Shown here one piece after another: positions 23,501-34,300 of a stretch of DNA of 64,000 nt. The notes beneath the pieces were generated by a model. The model saw nothing but the letters and a program-made list of their open reading frames with translations, had not been told where the DNA came from and searched no databases. Within the stretch, counting starts at the first letter, position 1; each line of letters opens with the position of its first letter. Made by a program: the position numbers and the translations under genes. This DNA is from Pisolithus tinctorius (Eukaryota; Basidiomycota; Agaricomycetes; Boletales; Pisolithaceae): contig JANFAH010000023.1 in NCBI GenBank assembly GCA_024663395.1, positions 558,001 through 622,000 of the forward strand, read 5' to 3'.

Positions 23501-23663
23501 GCATCATCTCCGACGCTGACATATGGGGCTCTGTCCCACTCGGGGGCAGCTCCCTTCCACCCAACATCTACTGCATTCACATATGGTCACATTGATCCAG
23601 AAGGTGATCCTCAGGCTGGGGAATATCTGTGGGCTGGATCATCCTCACAGGCCTTTGAGGGAG
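20514..23663 (+). pseudogene. Divergent decayed gene, unrecognised
   Basis: Plus-strand frames divergent from the Plavaka-type transposase, with intron-like gaps: STQSSGNRSISTPQ at 20,514, a segment at 22,440-22,610 (LAWYREDIQEVLKYT, KMILNVGWPHGQNT), and one at 22,740-22,940 (LKALGLIQSKAIEFGKTYMM, LEKLKDQTG). Several stops follow. CpG is scarce. It is probably the second gene of the same element, but I could not assign a family. Confidence 0.35.
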
Positions 23664-23673
23664 GGCTGTCTGA
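23664..23673 (+). repeat. 10-bp target site duplication, left
   Basis: GGCTGTCTGA, identical to 30,882-30,891, directly outside the arms of the foldback element. Confidence 0.65.
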
Positions 23674-24619
23674 CCCCATGTAGTCCATTTAGTCACAACA
23701 CATGGGCAGCCTGTGCACCAAAACACCAACACTTATATAGACCCTGAGATGGGCCTGCCTAAATAGATTAGCCAGTACACATGGACAGGCCCAAGGGACT
23801 AAAGTGTGAGCAACATATGTACAGGCCCGTAAGTGCATTACCACAGCATATGGGAGGGCCTGTGGTGTGTAAGGATGTTGAAACATTTAGACAGGCCCAT
23901 GACCAATTAAGAATACTGAGCTGCTGTAAGACATGGGCAGGCCCATCCTGGTAGGTTACACCCCTGTCGCAACATCAAGGCAGGCCTGTCAATAGCAAGA
24001 TGTACTGCTATTGAAACATAAAGACAGGCCCATCATTAATATCATTTAATAGAGTCACAACATAAGGGTGGGCCCTTCAGTAGTATTATTTATATTGTTG
24101 CAACATATGGATGGGCCTGTCCACAGTAAGATGTACCTCTGATGAAACATAAAGACAGGCCCTTCAGTAGTATTATTTATATTGTCACAACATATGGGGG
24201 GGCCTGGCCCCAGTAAGATGTACCCTATCAAAACATAAAGATGGGCCCATCACTAGTATCATTGAATAGAGTCACAACATATGGATGGGCCCTTCAGTAA
24301 TATTATTTATATTGTCACAACATATGGATGGGCCTGTCAGTAATCTCATGTATAGCATCACAAGATATGGACAGGCCCTTCAGTAGTATAATTTATATTG
24401 TCACAACATATGGGCGGGCCCATCCACAGTAAGATGTACCTTGGATGAAACATAAAGATGGGCCCATCAGTAATCTCATGTATAGCATCACAACATATGG
24501 ATGGGCCCTTCAGTAGTATTATTTATATGTAGTATTATTTATATTATCACAGCATATGGGCAGGCCCAGCCCCAGTAAGATGTACCCTGTTGAAACATAA
24601 AGACAGGCCCATCACTAAT

Positions 24620-25545
24620 GGATGTGGTATCCCTGGCACCCACTGAACAGTGGCTTTCAATGGACACCATGCTGGCATGAATTGGAGGTGATTTGAGTGA
24701 CCCAGATCTCACAAGCTGCAGTCTGGATGTATTTGGCATTAATCAGACTATTGCCAGCCATCTGCCCATCCACATTGAGCAGATGCGGCATCCCCAGCAC
24801 CCCCTCAATATTGGCTTGGCATGGACACCATTCTGGCATGAATCAGAGCTGATTTGAGTGTCCCAGACCTCACAAGCTGCACCCTTGGTGTATTTAGCAT
24901 TAATCAGACTATTGCCAGCCATCTGCCCATCTGTATTGAGCGGATGCAGCATCCCTGGCACCTGCTCAACAGTGGCTTTCCATGGAAACCATTCTGGCAT
25001 GAATTGGAGCTGATTTGAGTGTCCCAGACCTCACAAGCTGCACCCTTGGTGTATTTAGCATTAATCAGACTATTGCCAGCCATCTGCCCATCCACATTGA
25101 GTGGATGTGGCATCCCTGGCACCCCCTCAACAGTGGCTTTGCATGGACACCATGCTGGCATGAATTGGAGCTGATTTGAGTGACCCAGACCTCACAAGCT
25201 GCACCTGGGGTGTATGTCCCATTAATCACACTATTGCCAGCCTTCCACACATCTGTATTGAGCAGATGAGGTATCCTCAGCACCCACTCAACAGTGGCTT
25301 TCCATGGAAACCATTCTGGCATGAATTGGAGCTGATTTGAGTGACCCAGACCTCACAAGCTGCACCCTGGATGTATGTCCCATTAATTAGACTATTGCCA
25401 GCCTTCCACTCATCTGTATTGAGCAGATGAGGTATCCTCAGCACCCGCTCAACAGCAGCTTTCCATGGAAACCATTCTGGCATGAATTGGAGCTGATTTG
25501 AGTGTCCCAGACCTCACAAGCTGCACCTGGGATGTATGTCCCATT
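24620..25545 (-). repeat. 161-bp satellite, left arm (about 6 units)
   Basis: The phrase around each accatNctggcatgaat recurs at spacing 161 (about 24,678, 24,839, 25,000, 25,161, 25,322, 25,483). An open frame MPEWFPWKATVE occurs in most units and is not a gene. The right arm has one unit fewer. Confidence 0.85.
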
Positions 25546-25546
25546 A

Positions 25547-27118
25547 CAGTGAGGGACAAAAGTGTTGCAATGTTTGTGAGGTGTGAGTTGTTGCTGATGT
25601 AGCTTGGGCTATTCTGCACAGATAATGATGATACCTATACCATTGGAAAGGGGTGACTCTAAGCTTTCCAGAGCACTAAGGTCCAGTCCAAAAAAAGCAA
25701 TACATGTTGAGATACACCCTATTCTTTCCAAAAAGTGCATTGCAACACTTTTGTCCCTGACTGGTGAAATCATGAAATGTGACCTTTTGATGGGATTGAG
25801 GGCATGGAGGATGGGAAAAAATGCTTACATAACAAACCACATGATCATCCAGATGATTTGTCAGCATGTAAACAATGACAAACATTGGACTTGTACCATT
25901 AATCCTCCCTCTTTTACCACAACTCATGAAATCATCTCTCTAGCTCACATGGTCATTTTCTCAAGGAATTCTTATCAAATACTGGTGGCCACCACAGTGC
26001 CATCATTATAACATGCTCTCAGAACCATCAGTCCCTTAAAAAACCTGCTGTCAGTCATTTCCTGGACTGTTTCCCCCCCCATGCCTGATGTGTTCTGGGA
26101 CTAATCAGTACTTGGAAGGCTGAAAATGTTATGGAGGTCAATCTGGCACTTCAGAACATGATGTACAAACCAGTCCCCTCTCAACCAATGCATTTCTGGC
26201 ACAGGAACACTGATATGGAAGTTGGGGTGAGACAAGACCTCCTTGTGCTCTGAGCACCATAAGAGGGTTCACTAGATCTTGCTCTGATCTGAACTGTAGA
26301 TGACTGGGGAAGAATTATTTGGTCATATGTGACCAAAGGCAATATTCAGGGCCAGATGGAAGCACAGGATTCTGCTCCATGGCAGTTCAGTAGCATATCC
26401 TTCTGATGACACCCAGGGGTAAAGAGGATTTTGTCTTGCCCTAACTTCCATACCACTGTCCCTGTGCCAGAAATGCATTGGTTGAGAGGGGACTGGTTTG
26501 TACATCATGTTCTGAAGTGCCAGATTGACCTCCATAACATTTTCAGCCTTCCAAGTACTGATTAGTCCCAGAACACATCAGGCATGGGGGGGAAACAGTC
26601 CAGGAAATGACTGACAGCAGGTTTTTTAAGGGACTGATGGTTCTGAGAGCATGTTATAATGATGGCACTGTGGTGGCCACCAGTATTTGATAAGAATTCC
26701 TTGAGAAAATGACCATGTGAGCTAGAGAGATGATTTCATGAGTTGTGGTAAAAGAGGGAGGATTAATGGTACAAGTCCAATGTTTGTCATTGTTTACATG
26801 CTGACAAATCATCTGGATGATCATGTGGTTTGTTATGTAAGCATTTTTTCCCATCCTCCATGCCCTCAATCCCATCAAAAGGTCACATTTCATGATTTCA
26901 CCAGTCAGGGACAAAAGTGTTGCAATGCACTTTTTGGAAAGAATAGGGTGTATCTCAACATGTATTGCTTTTTTTGGACTGGACCTTAGTGCTCTGGAAA
27001 GCTTAGAGTCACCCCTTTCCAATGGTATAGGTATCATCATTATCTGTGCAGAATAGCCCAAGCTACATCAGCAACAACTCACACCTCACAAACATTGCAA
27101 CACTTTTGTCCCTCACTG
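25547..27118. mobile_element. Tc1-like foldback element 1
   Basis: Starts CAGTGAGGGACAAAAGTGTT and ends with its reverse complement, flanked by TA on both sides. Arms are inverted copies to about 26,240 and from about 26,425 (the 25,604-26,011 frame is mirrored identically at 26,654-27,061), with a spacer near 190 bp. TIR start CAGTG and TA target are Tc1/mariner hallmarks; no transposase. The TIR resembles that of the element at 42,507 (shared AAAAGTGT..CAATG). Confidence 0.75.
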
Positions 27119-27119
27119 T

Positions 27120-27890
27120 AATGGGACATACATCCCAGGTGCAGCTTGTGAGGTCTGGGACACTCAAATCAGCTCCAATTCATGCCAGAATGGTTTCCAT
27201 GGAAAGCTGCTGTTGAGCGGGTGCTGAGGATACCTCATCTGCTCAATACAGATGAGTGGAAGGCTGGCAATAGTCTAATTAATGGGACATACATCCAGGG
27301 TGCAGCTTGTGAGGTCTGGGTCACTCAAATCAGCTCCAATTCATGCCAGAATGGTTTCCATGGAAAGCCACTGTTGAGTGGGTGCTGAGGATACCTCATC
27401 TGCTCAATACAGATGTGTGGAAGGCTGGCAATAGTGTGATTAATGGGACATACACCCCAGGTGCAGCTTGTGAGGTCTGGGTCACTCAAATCAGCTCCAA
27501 TTCATGCCAGCATGGTGTCCATGCAAAGCCACTGTTGAGGGGGTGCCAGGGATGCCACATCCACTCAATGTGGATGGGCAGATGGCTGGCAATAGTCTGA
27601 TTAATGCTAAATACACCAAGGGTGCAGCTTGTGAGGTCTGGGACACTCAAATCAGCTCTGATTCATGCCAGAATGGTGTCCATGCCAAGCCAATATTGAG
27701 GGGGTGCTGGGGATGCCGCATCTGCTCAATGTGGATGGGCAGATGGCTGGCAATAGTCTGATTAATGCCAAATACATCCAGACTGCAGCTTGTGAGATCT
27801 GGGTCACTCAAATCACCTCCAATTCATGCCAGCATGGTGTCCATTGAAAGCCACTGTTCAGTGGGTGCCAGGGATACCACATCCATTAGT
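27120..27890 (+). repeat. 161-bp satellite, right arm (about 5 units)
   Basis: Inverted counterpart of 24,620-25,545. Unit starts fall at 27,182, 27,343, 27,504, 27,665 and about 27,826. The sum of mirrored coordinates shifts from 52,665 to 52,504 across the array, showing exactly one unit gained or lost. Confidence 0.85.
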
Positions 27891-28390
27891 GATGGGCCTG
27901 TCTTTATGTTTCAACAGGGTACATCTTACTGGGGCTGGGCCTGCCCATATGCTGTGATAATATAAATAATACTACATATAAATAATACTACTGAAGGGCC
28001 CATCCATATGTTGTGATGCTATACATGAGATTACTGATGGGCCCATCTTTATGTTTCATCCAAGGTACATCTTACTGTGGATGGGCCCGCCCATATGTTG
28101 TGACAATATAAATTATACTACTGAAGGGCCTGTCCATATCTTGTGATGCTATACATGAGATTACTGACAGGCCCGTCTTCATGTTTCATCAGAGGTACAT
28201 CTTACTGTGGACAGGCCCGTCCATATGTTGTGACAATATAAATAATATTACTGAAGGGCCCATCCATATGTTGTGACTCTATTCAATGATACTAGTGATG
28301 GGCCCATCTTTATGTTTTGACAGGGTACATCTTACTGGGGCCAGGCCCCCCCATATGTTGTGACAATATAAATAATACTACTGAAGGGTC

Positions 28391-30264
28391 TGTTGTCACA
28401 CACCAAAGGTGTTGTGGACATGGTTACTGCTGACTCTGCCTAACTCGTCAATGAGTTGCGCACAATGCCCAGGCATGCAGATGAAGACTAAAGGCCTCAT
28501 GTGTAGAAAGACTGTTGGATGTTAACAGTCATCCTTCGCACAAGAACGAGTCATCAGTGCTAAAGAGAAAAGAGGAAGCAAGTTAAGTGCACGTTAAAGG
28601 TTTTTAGCGCCCGTGTATGGCATTCCAGTTTTCGTCGTATCTCCACCGTTTCCAAAGATATCGACTCCATTCCCACACTCACTTAAAGTGCTCAGCCCCA
28701 CAGTTCTTCCTTCCAAATTTGGAGAGGATCCTCACACCCTGCATGTTTCTACAGCACTCCATCCATCAGACGCTCATTTCGCTAAGTCCATCAATCATGG
28801 CTGCCTCTTCATCAATTGTCTCACTTGTCTCATTTGCCAGAGACAGTGGCTACATATATCTGCCAGGCATTCCCACCAGCTTCCGTCCTGAAGCCCCCTG
28901 GTTCATCCTGTCATTGTCAGCCCCGTCTCATCCCATGCAGCTTGGTCAGCATGTTCTCCTTGTCAGTATGACTTCCAGAAGGACGTTCTTTGGTCACCTC
29001 AGGTCTGTCACTCGGTTAGAAAGGTCTTATGTGGTCATTTCAGTCTCCCCAGTTGATGAAGCATATGGATCATTCCTCCCTGCTCCCTGCACCATCTTTA
29101 TTCCAGTCTCATCCATCATTCTTCCCGCATTGCGACAGCTGCAGTATATTCTACTGTCCTCCAGCCTCCCTGATCACATTCATGATGAGTATGACATGCA
29201 TCTTGCCTTCTTACTGCAAGATCCAGCAGAAGACGTTCCCCCTTCTCCTCCTCCTCTGTCAGAGCCCCATTCATGAAGTTTTTGTTAACTTCGCTGAGAG
29301 GATGGAAGGGTGGGAGACACGATTGCGTATGCTCTCATTGCCCCACAGACCCCCAACGCCCTAGCCCCCTTTGACGCCTGACTCATGCCCTTCAATTCTG
29401 GAATTAATACTTCCCTATCTGGAAACACCGTCCATCTGTCATGCCATCTTTGGATCTAGAGATGTCTCTGCCGAGATCTAACTTGCATCGCCACCCCCTA
29501 ATGTGATATCAGTGCACTTACTCAGTTTCTGATTCTATTTGACTCATTTTGTGATATTTTGACTATCCTTGACTCATTCATTGCCAATACTTACCAATCC
29601 TCTGTGCTTGCTTACTTATCATTTCTCACTTACTCATCATGATTACTCAGCCCTTACTCATTACTTACCAAGTGTTTGTGCCTTGTTTGTCACAAGCAGT
29701 GCTCCCCCCACAGTATATAAACCCCCATGTACTTAGCTACCAAGAAACAATCAGAAGCAATCAGAAGCAATCAGAAGTCACTCAGCAGCCAGTTCAGTGC
29801 GTATCTCATCATCGACAGTTGAGGCTCATTCGGAAGAGTCTATCTGTCACCATCCATCATCCTTGGTAGTTGAGGCTCCATCAAGGGTCTATCTACCTTC
29901 ATTCATCATCAGCAGTATCATCAGTGCTTAGTCAGCAACCTCTTGTTTAGTCATTCTTCCACTCCTGCGTAACTCGTCATCAACTTGTGCCAGGAGCATA
30001 TTCTATCGAAATCCATTACTCCCAAGTGCTTTCGGCTGAACACCCCTGCTCTGTTCAGCATCCCCTTCTCAATCAGCATTCATTCATCCTCTCCTGCATA
30101 ACTCATTGACGACTTGCACCAGGAGCCCTCTACTTGAAGTCCCCCCCACACATTTAGGTTTCTCTGCACTCCAGGTTCCACAGAGGCAAACCACCACTTG
30201 CTCTTATTTGTCTTTTGTGTTGGATTTGTTTGGTTTTCACCAGCATTCCACACTTTGACTCACA
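28391..30264 (+). mobile_element. 1.87-kb insertion, possible solo LTR
   Basis: Interrupts the right foldback arm; the left arm shows uninterrupted sequence at the mirrored place. It begins TGTTGTCACA and ends GACTCACA (TG...CA). A TATA box (agtatataaac, about 29,715) is followed by imperfect agcaatcaga repeats, like the promoter/R region of basidiomycete Gypsy LTRs. A 219-codon plus frame (28,617-29,276) has no family I recognise. I found no convincing 4-6 bp target duplication, so LTR identity is tentative. Confidence 0.45.
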
Positions 30265-30881
30265 CCGTCTTTATGTTTCATCAGAGGTACATCTTACTGT
30301 GGACAGGCCCATCCATATGTTGCAACAATATAAATAATACTACTGAAGGGCCCACCCTTATGTTGTGACTCTATTAAATGATATTAATGATGGGCCCGTC
30401 TTTATGTTTCAACAGTGGTACATCTTGCTATTGACAGGCCTGTCCATATGTTGTGACAGGGGCATGGCTTATGATGAACAGGCCCATTTATATGTTGCAA
30501 CACCATAAATGATATTCCCCCCAGGCCCATCCTTATGTTGTGACCCTCTCCATGTTATGATAGGCAGGCCTGCCTTGATGTTGCAACAGGGGTGTAACCT
30601 ACCAGGACAGGCCCACCCATGTCTTACAGCAGCTCAGTATTCTTAATTGGTCATGGGCCCATCTAAATGTTTCAACATCCTTACACACCACAGGCCCTTC
30701 CATATGTTGTGGTAATGCACTTATGGGCCCATACATATGTTGCTCACACTTTAGTCCCTCAGGCCTGTCCATGTGTACTGGCTAATCTATTTAGGCAGGC
30801 CTGTCTCAGGGTCTATATAAGTGTTGGTGTTTTGGCGCACAGGCTGCCCATGTGTTGTGACTAAGTGTGACTACACTATGT

Positions 30882-30891
30882 GGCTGTCTGA
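30882..30891 (+). repeat. 10-bp target site duplication, right
   Basis: GGCTGTCTGA, identical to 23,664-23,673. Confidence 0.65.
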
Positions 30892-30910
30892 ACTTCACCA
30901 ATATCATCAA

Positions 30911-30994
30911 ACACTTTGATTTATGCATCCATACACTTTGATTTGCACGTCCATACATTTTGATTTGCACGTCCATACATTTTGATTTATGCAT
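30911..30994 (+). repeat. 22-bp minisatellite, about 4 units
   Basis: Unit GCACGTCCATACATTTTGATTT with small variants, between the foldback element and the Helitron. Confidence 0.75.
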
Positions 30995-31351
30995 CTTTTT
31001 GTTCAATACTCTCAAAAATATTGATATGGTACTAAGTCGGGATTCCCTGAGTGTTATCAAGTACATCTAACCGCAATATCTGTGATTGAGAAGGCCAGCC
31101 ATCTCGCCAGCATTGCAGTGGCTGACAAATTTGCTATGTCGTCACCTTCTTTACAAGGTCACTGCACCCCAAAAATTGAGACACTTTTTTCGACATCTGC
31201 ACATATGCCCCAACAACAACTCTGTGTGGAAAATCCCACCAGCCACATAACCTCGCCTCGATGACTGCAAGGTATGCCGAGGGCCGATGATGGACATTAT
31301 GTATCATAGTAGTGTAGTGTAGGGTGCACAATGTCATGTCAGTGCATGTAA

Positions 31352-34300
31352 TCATTTGTATACACCTCCTGACCCTTTCATCATTTGCCACCACTGCTTC
31401 ATGCTTTCATCCATTTTATCCAAACACTCATCTTCATTCCATAGATATTCACTGGGATGTTGTGTGAAGAGCCACACATCAAAGTCTCTTAAAAGCCGAA
31501 TTGTGTCACACCCCCAGCTCCTTGACAAAGCAACATATGTGTTGAATGGAGTCAATTGACCACTAGGTGGTGTGCTGATGTCTACGATGCAGTGCTCCAG
31601 TGTTTGTGCCTGTGCGTGGTAGTCTGTGAATGCATATGCAGCTGTTATAGGCAATTGCACACGGCTTATTGTGGTCCGCTTGCCACCTGCAGATGAAACT
31701 GAGAACATTCTACAGATAGGTGTCACCAGCAACACACCAGTGGGGAGACCTGGCAGAGCATTCACTTTCGTGCAGTTCATCTCCACGAGCACATAAACTG
31801 GTGGGTATTCCAGCTGAATGACATTATTCACTGATCTCTTCAGACTTTCCCTCGAGTCCAGCACAATATCAACGATGCGGCCTTGTGCACCATTGGTGAT
31901 GTCAAGATCAGTGGCAACATTGAATGTTACCATCACACGCATGCTAATTGCGAGCACCACCTCGTCCGACAGCCCTCCCCGTTCCTGGTGATTGCATCCA
32001 CAACCACTTTTTGGATTAGCAGCCACCACAAATTTCTCAGGCAAGGTGAGTGCACAACCACCAACAGAGTCCTGAGCCAGACAGCTGATAAGCAATATAT
32101 TCTCCATATTCGCCTGTTCGTAAGCAGTCATTGAATTCCACTGCATATGCATGGCATGATGCAGAGTCACAAACACCACATCTTTCCAAGGCGATGAACA
32201 GAAGTTGGTAGGTGGACATGTAGTGTTGTCCAACACCAGACCCTGAAGCATGTTGACATGATGTTCACTGCAGCTGTCATTGCGAATGTGCTGCAACAGA
32301 TCAAGCCACCCAGGATCAGTCACTCTCACCTGAGTCTTGAGCTGTACCACGACATCGAACTGTTCGTAAATGTGGCGACCCAGAAGTTCATCCTCAGTAT
32401 CTCTTTCCATGTTGCATGGCCAGAATAAAGGCACTGATGCTTTTGTAGCCACTGGAGGGAATTGATGAAAATCACCAACAAGGATAACATTGAGGCCACC
32501 AAACGGAAGGACTGATGAGTTGTCATCAGCTCCAGTGTGTGCCTGGGAAATGATGTTGGAGAGTTTGGCCAAGAACGGTCGAGAGACCATGGACATCTCG
32601 TTGATAATAAGATAGTGTTTGTCATGCCAGTATTCCTCCAGCATTTTCACCATCTGTGCTGATTGTCTTCCTCCATTCAGAGGTATCATGCCTGAGACAC
32701 TGATGTTAGTCATCAGTGACAATGTATATGAGATCACCATCTCTGGTGAGCATTGGTACCTATGTTATGTAAAGTCTTGCCATCGATGACTGATGCTGCA
32801 ATGCCAGTGTACACAGCCTTGATGAGCATACCTCCAATACCAAGGTGAAGGAAATTATCTGTGATCATCTGAATTGTCTTTGACTTTCCAACACCTCCTT
32901 CGCCTGGTATGATCATGCACAGTTGATCAGGACACCTGCTGGACACAAACTGCTGTAAGTGCCATTCAATGATATCATAGGCATGCCACTGATCCTCCAA
33001 TAAGTCATCCACATTACTAGGTTTGAGAGTGTGATCGTCAGTTGCCAATTGTGCAAGCATGTATGCGCCACCCACATTGTCGATTGTGAGGGCTTCATTA
33101 CCCATCACACCGCCATGGTCCATTTCGTCATCTGTCATCTGTGAATTGACCCTCTGGCTGTTCTCCACACTCTCAACCATGGCTTGCATGGCCATCTTCC
33201 ACTGTTCAAGTTGAAGGTGCTTGTCTCCTATTGCAAGGTGGTAACAATAAGACTCTGCTGACTGTGTTGCACCTTTAGTACTGAAGATTCCACACTGCTG
33301 TGCTATGGCAATAGCTTCTTTAGCGTGCGCTTGTTCTCGAGGAGATAGTTGGTCGCATTTGAACGTTGTCAGATCCGCCTCTGACAGAGTCGCTGTCCAG
33401 TCATCAGATCCCATTGCGTGCTTGGATGCATCCTCGAGAGGCTCTGCCATTTGACAATCTCGTACAGGGGGCATGTGTTGTGGTGTCTTGCCCTCAACTG
33501 TTGCCTTCTCACATGTGGTTTTTGAATCATAGTAGTATTGCAAACCAGCCAAGACACACCTCACCCATGGAGTAGTTGACACCTCCATGTGATCAAAGGC
33601 AGCTGACCATTCCTCACCATCGCTCTTCAAATCCTGTGCTGATCACCATGGCTTCAACAAGGCCAAGGTACAAGCACAGTAAAAATCATATGTCCTGCTG
33701 TCATCCTGATGTGGCAGCCACAGCCCAAGAATTTGTGGCAGCATATTATGTCCTTTGGCCCAGCAAACTCATCAGTGTGTTTTGGCTTTTGGGTGGTCAT
33801 CTTGGTATGTAGAGCATGTGTGTGGCAGTCGTCCCCTCGTGGCTGATGTCTGAGCTGTCACCTTGGCTTCAGGTGTGTATTGTTCCTCCCACATATCACA
33901 GACAAATGACAAAAGTGACAGATCCTCCAATTCCGGGCTGTGCTGTAGATAGTCCTGCATTTGTGTGCAGGTGTACAACTCCCCTCTTCGACTGCAAAGT
34001 AATGTAACGATGTTGTTATTGTCTTCACCATTGGTGCATTCGATCTCTTGACTTGCGGAATGGTAGGCATACCTGACCATTAACATAGTGGGTCAATGCT
34101 GCTGCTCATGCTGACCCCACAAACAAAATCCTCACCTCTCTGTCACATGGCCACACAATTCAGGAAACATCTGTTTCACTGTACTAAATAACGGGCCTGT
34201 GTACAATGGTGTGTAATTGTGGGATGTGAATGTATCACCATATCCCATCAGGTAAGACATTACTTGTGGACCTGATAGTTCTGCTTCCCAGTTGATGATG

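Larger units (their letters stand above)
23674..30881. mobile_element. Large foldback element, possibly Mutator-like
   Basis: The left arm (to 25,546) and right arm (from 27,119) are inverted copies. The outermost ~30 bp match (TTAGTCACAACACATGGGCA on the left and its complement near 30,850). Outer arm parts consist of irregular ~60-bp repeats built on ACATATGGATGGGCC; inner parts consist of 161-bp satellites. A 1,572-bp Tc1-like foldback sits at the centre and a 1,874-bp insertion interrupts the right arm. The 10-bp duplication and long arms fit Mutator-like foldbacks (family knowledge), but no transposase is present, so the assignment is inference. Confidence 0.65.

Noticed and set aside
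23690..24600. Irregular ~60-bp repeats as a centromeric satellite
   Set aside because: They occur only as mirrored arms of one element with a target duplication.
25604..27061. Identical 135-codon frames on opposite strands as genes
   Set aside because: They are the two arms of a foldback element and have no recognisable transposase motif.
24743..27761. 85-codon frames starting MPEWFPWKATVE as a protein family
   Set aside because: They are the open phase of 161-bp satellite units, overlap each other head to tail and are mirrored in the palindrome.
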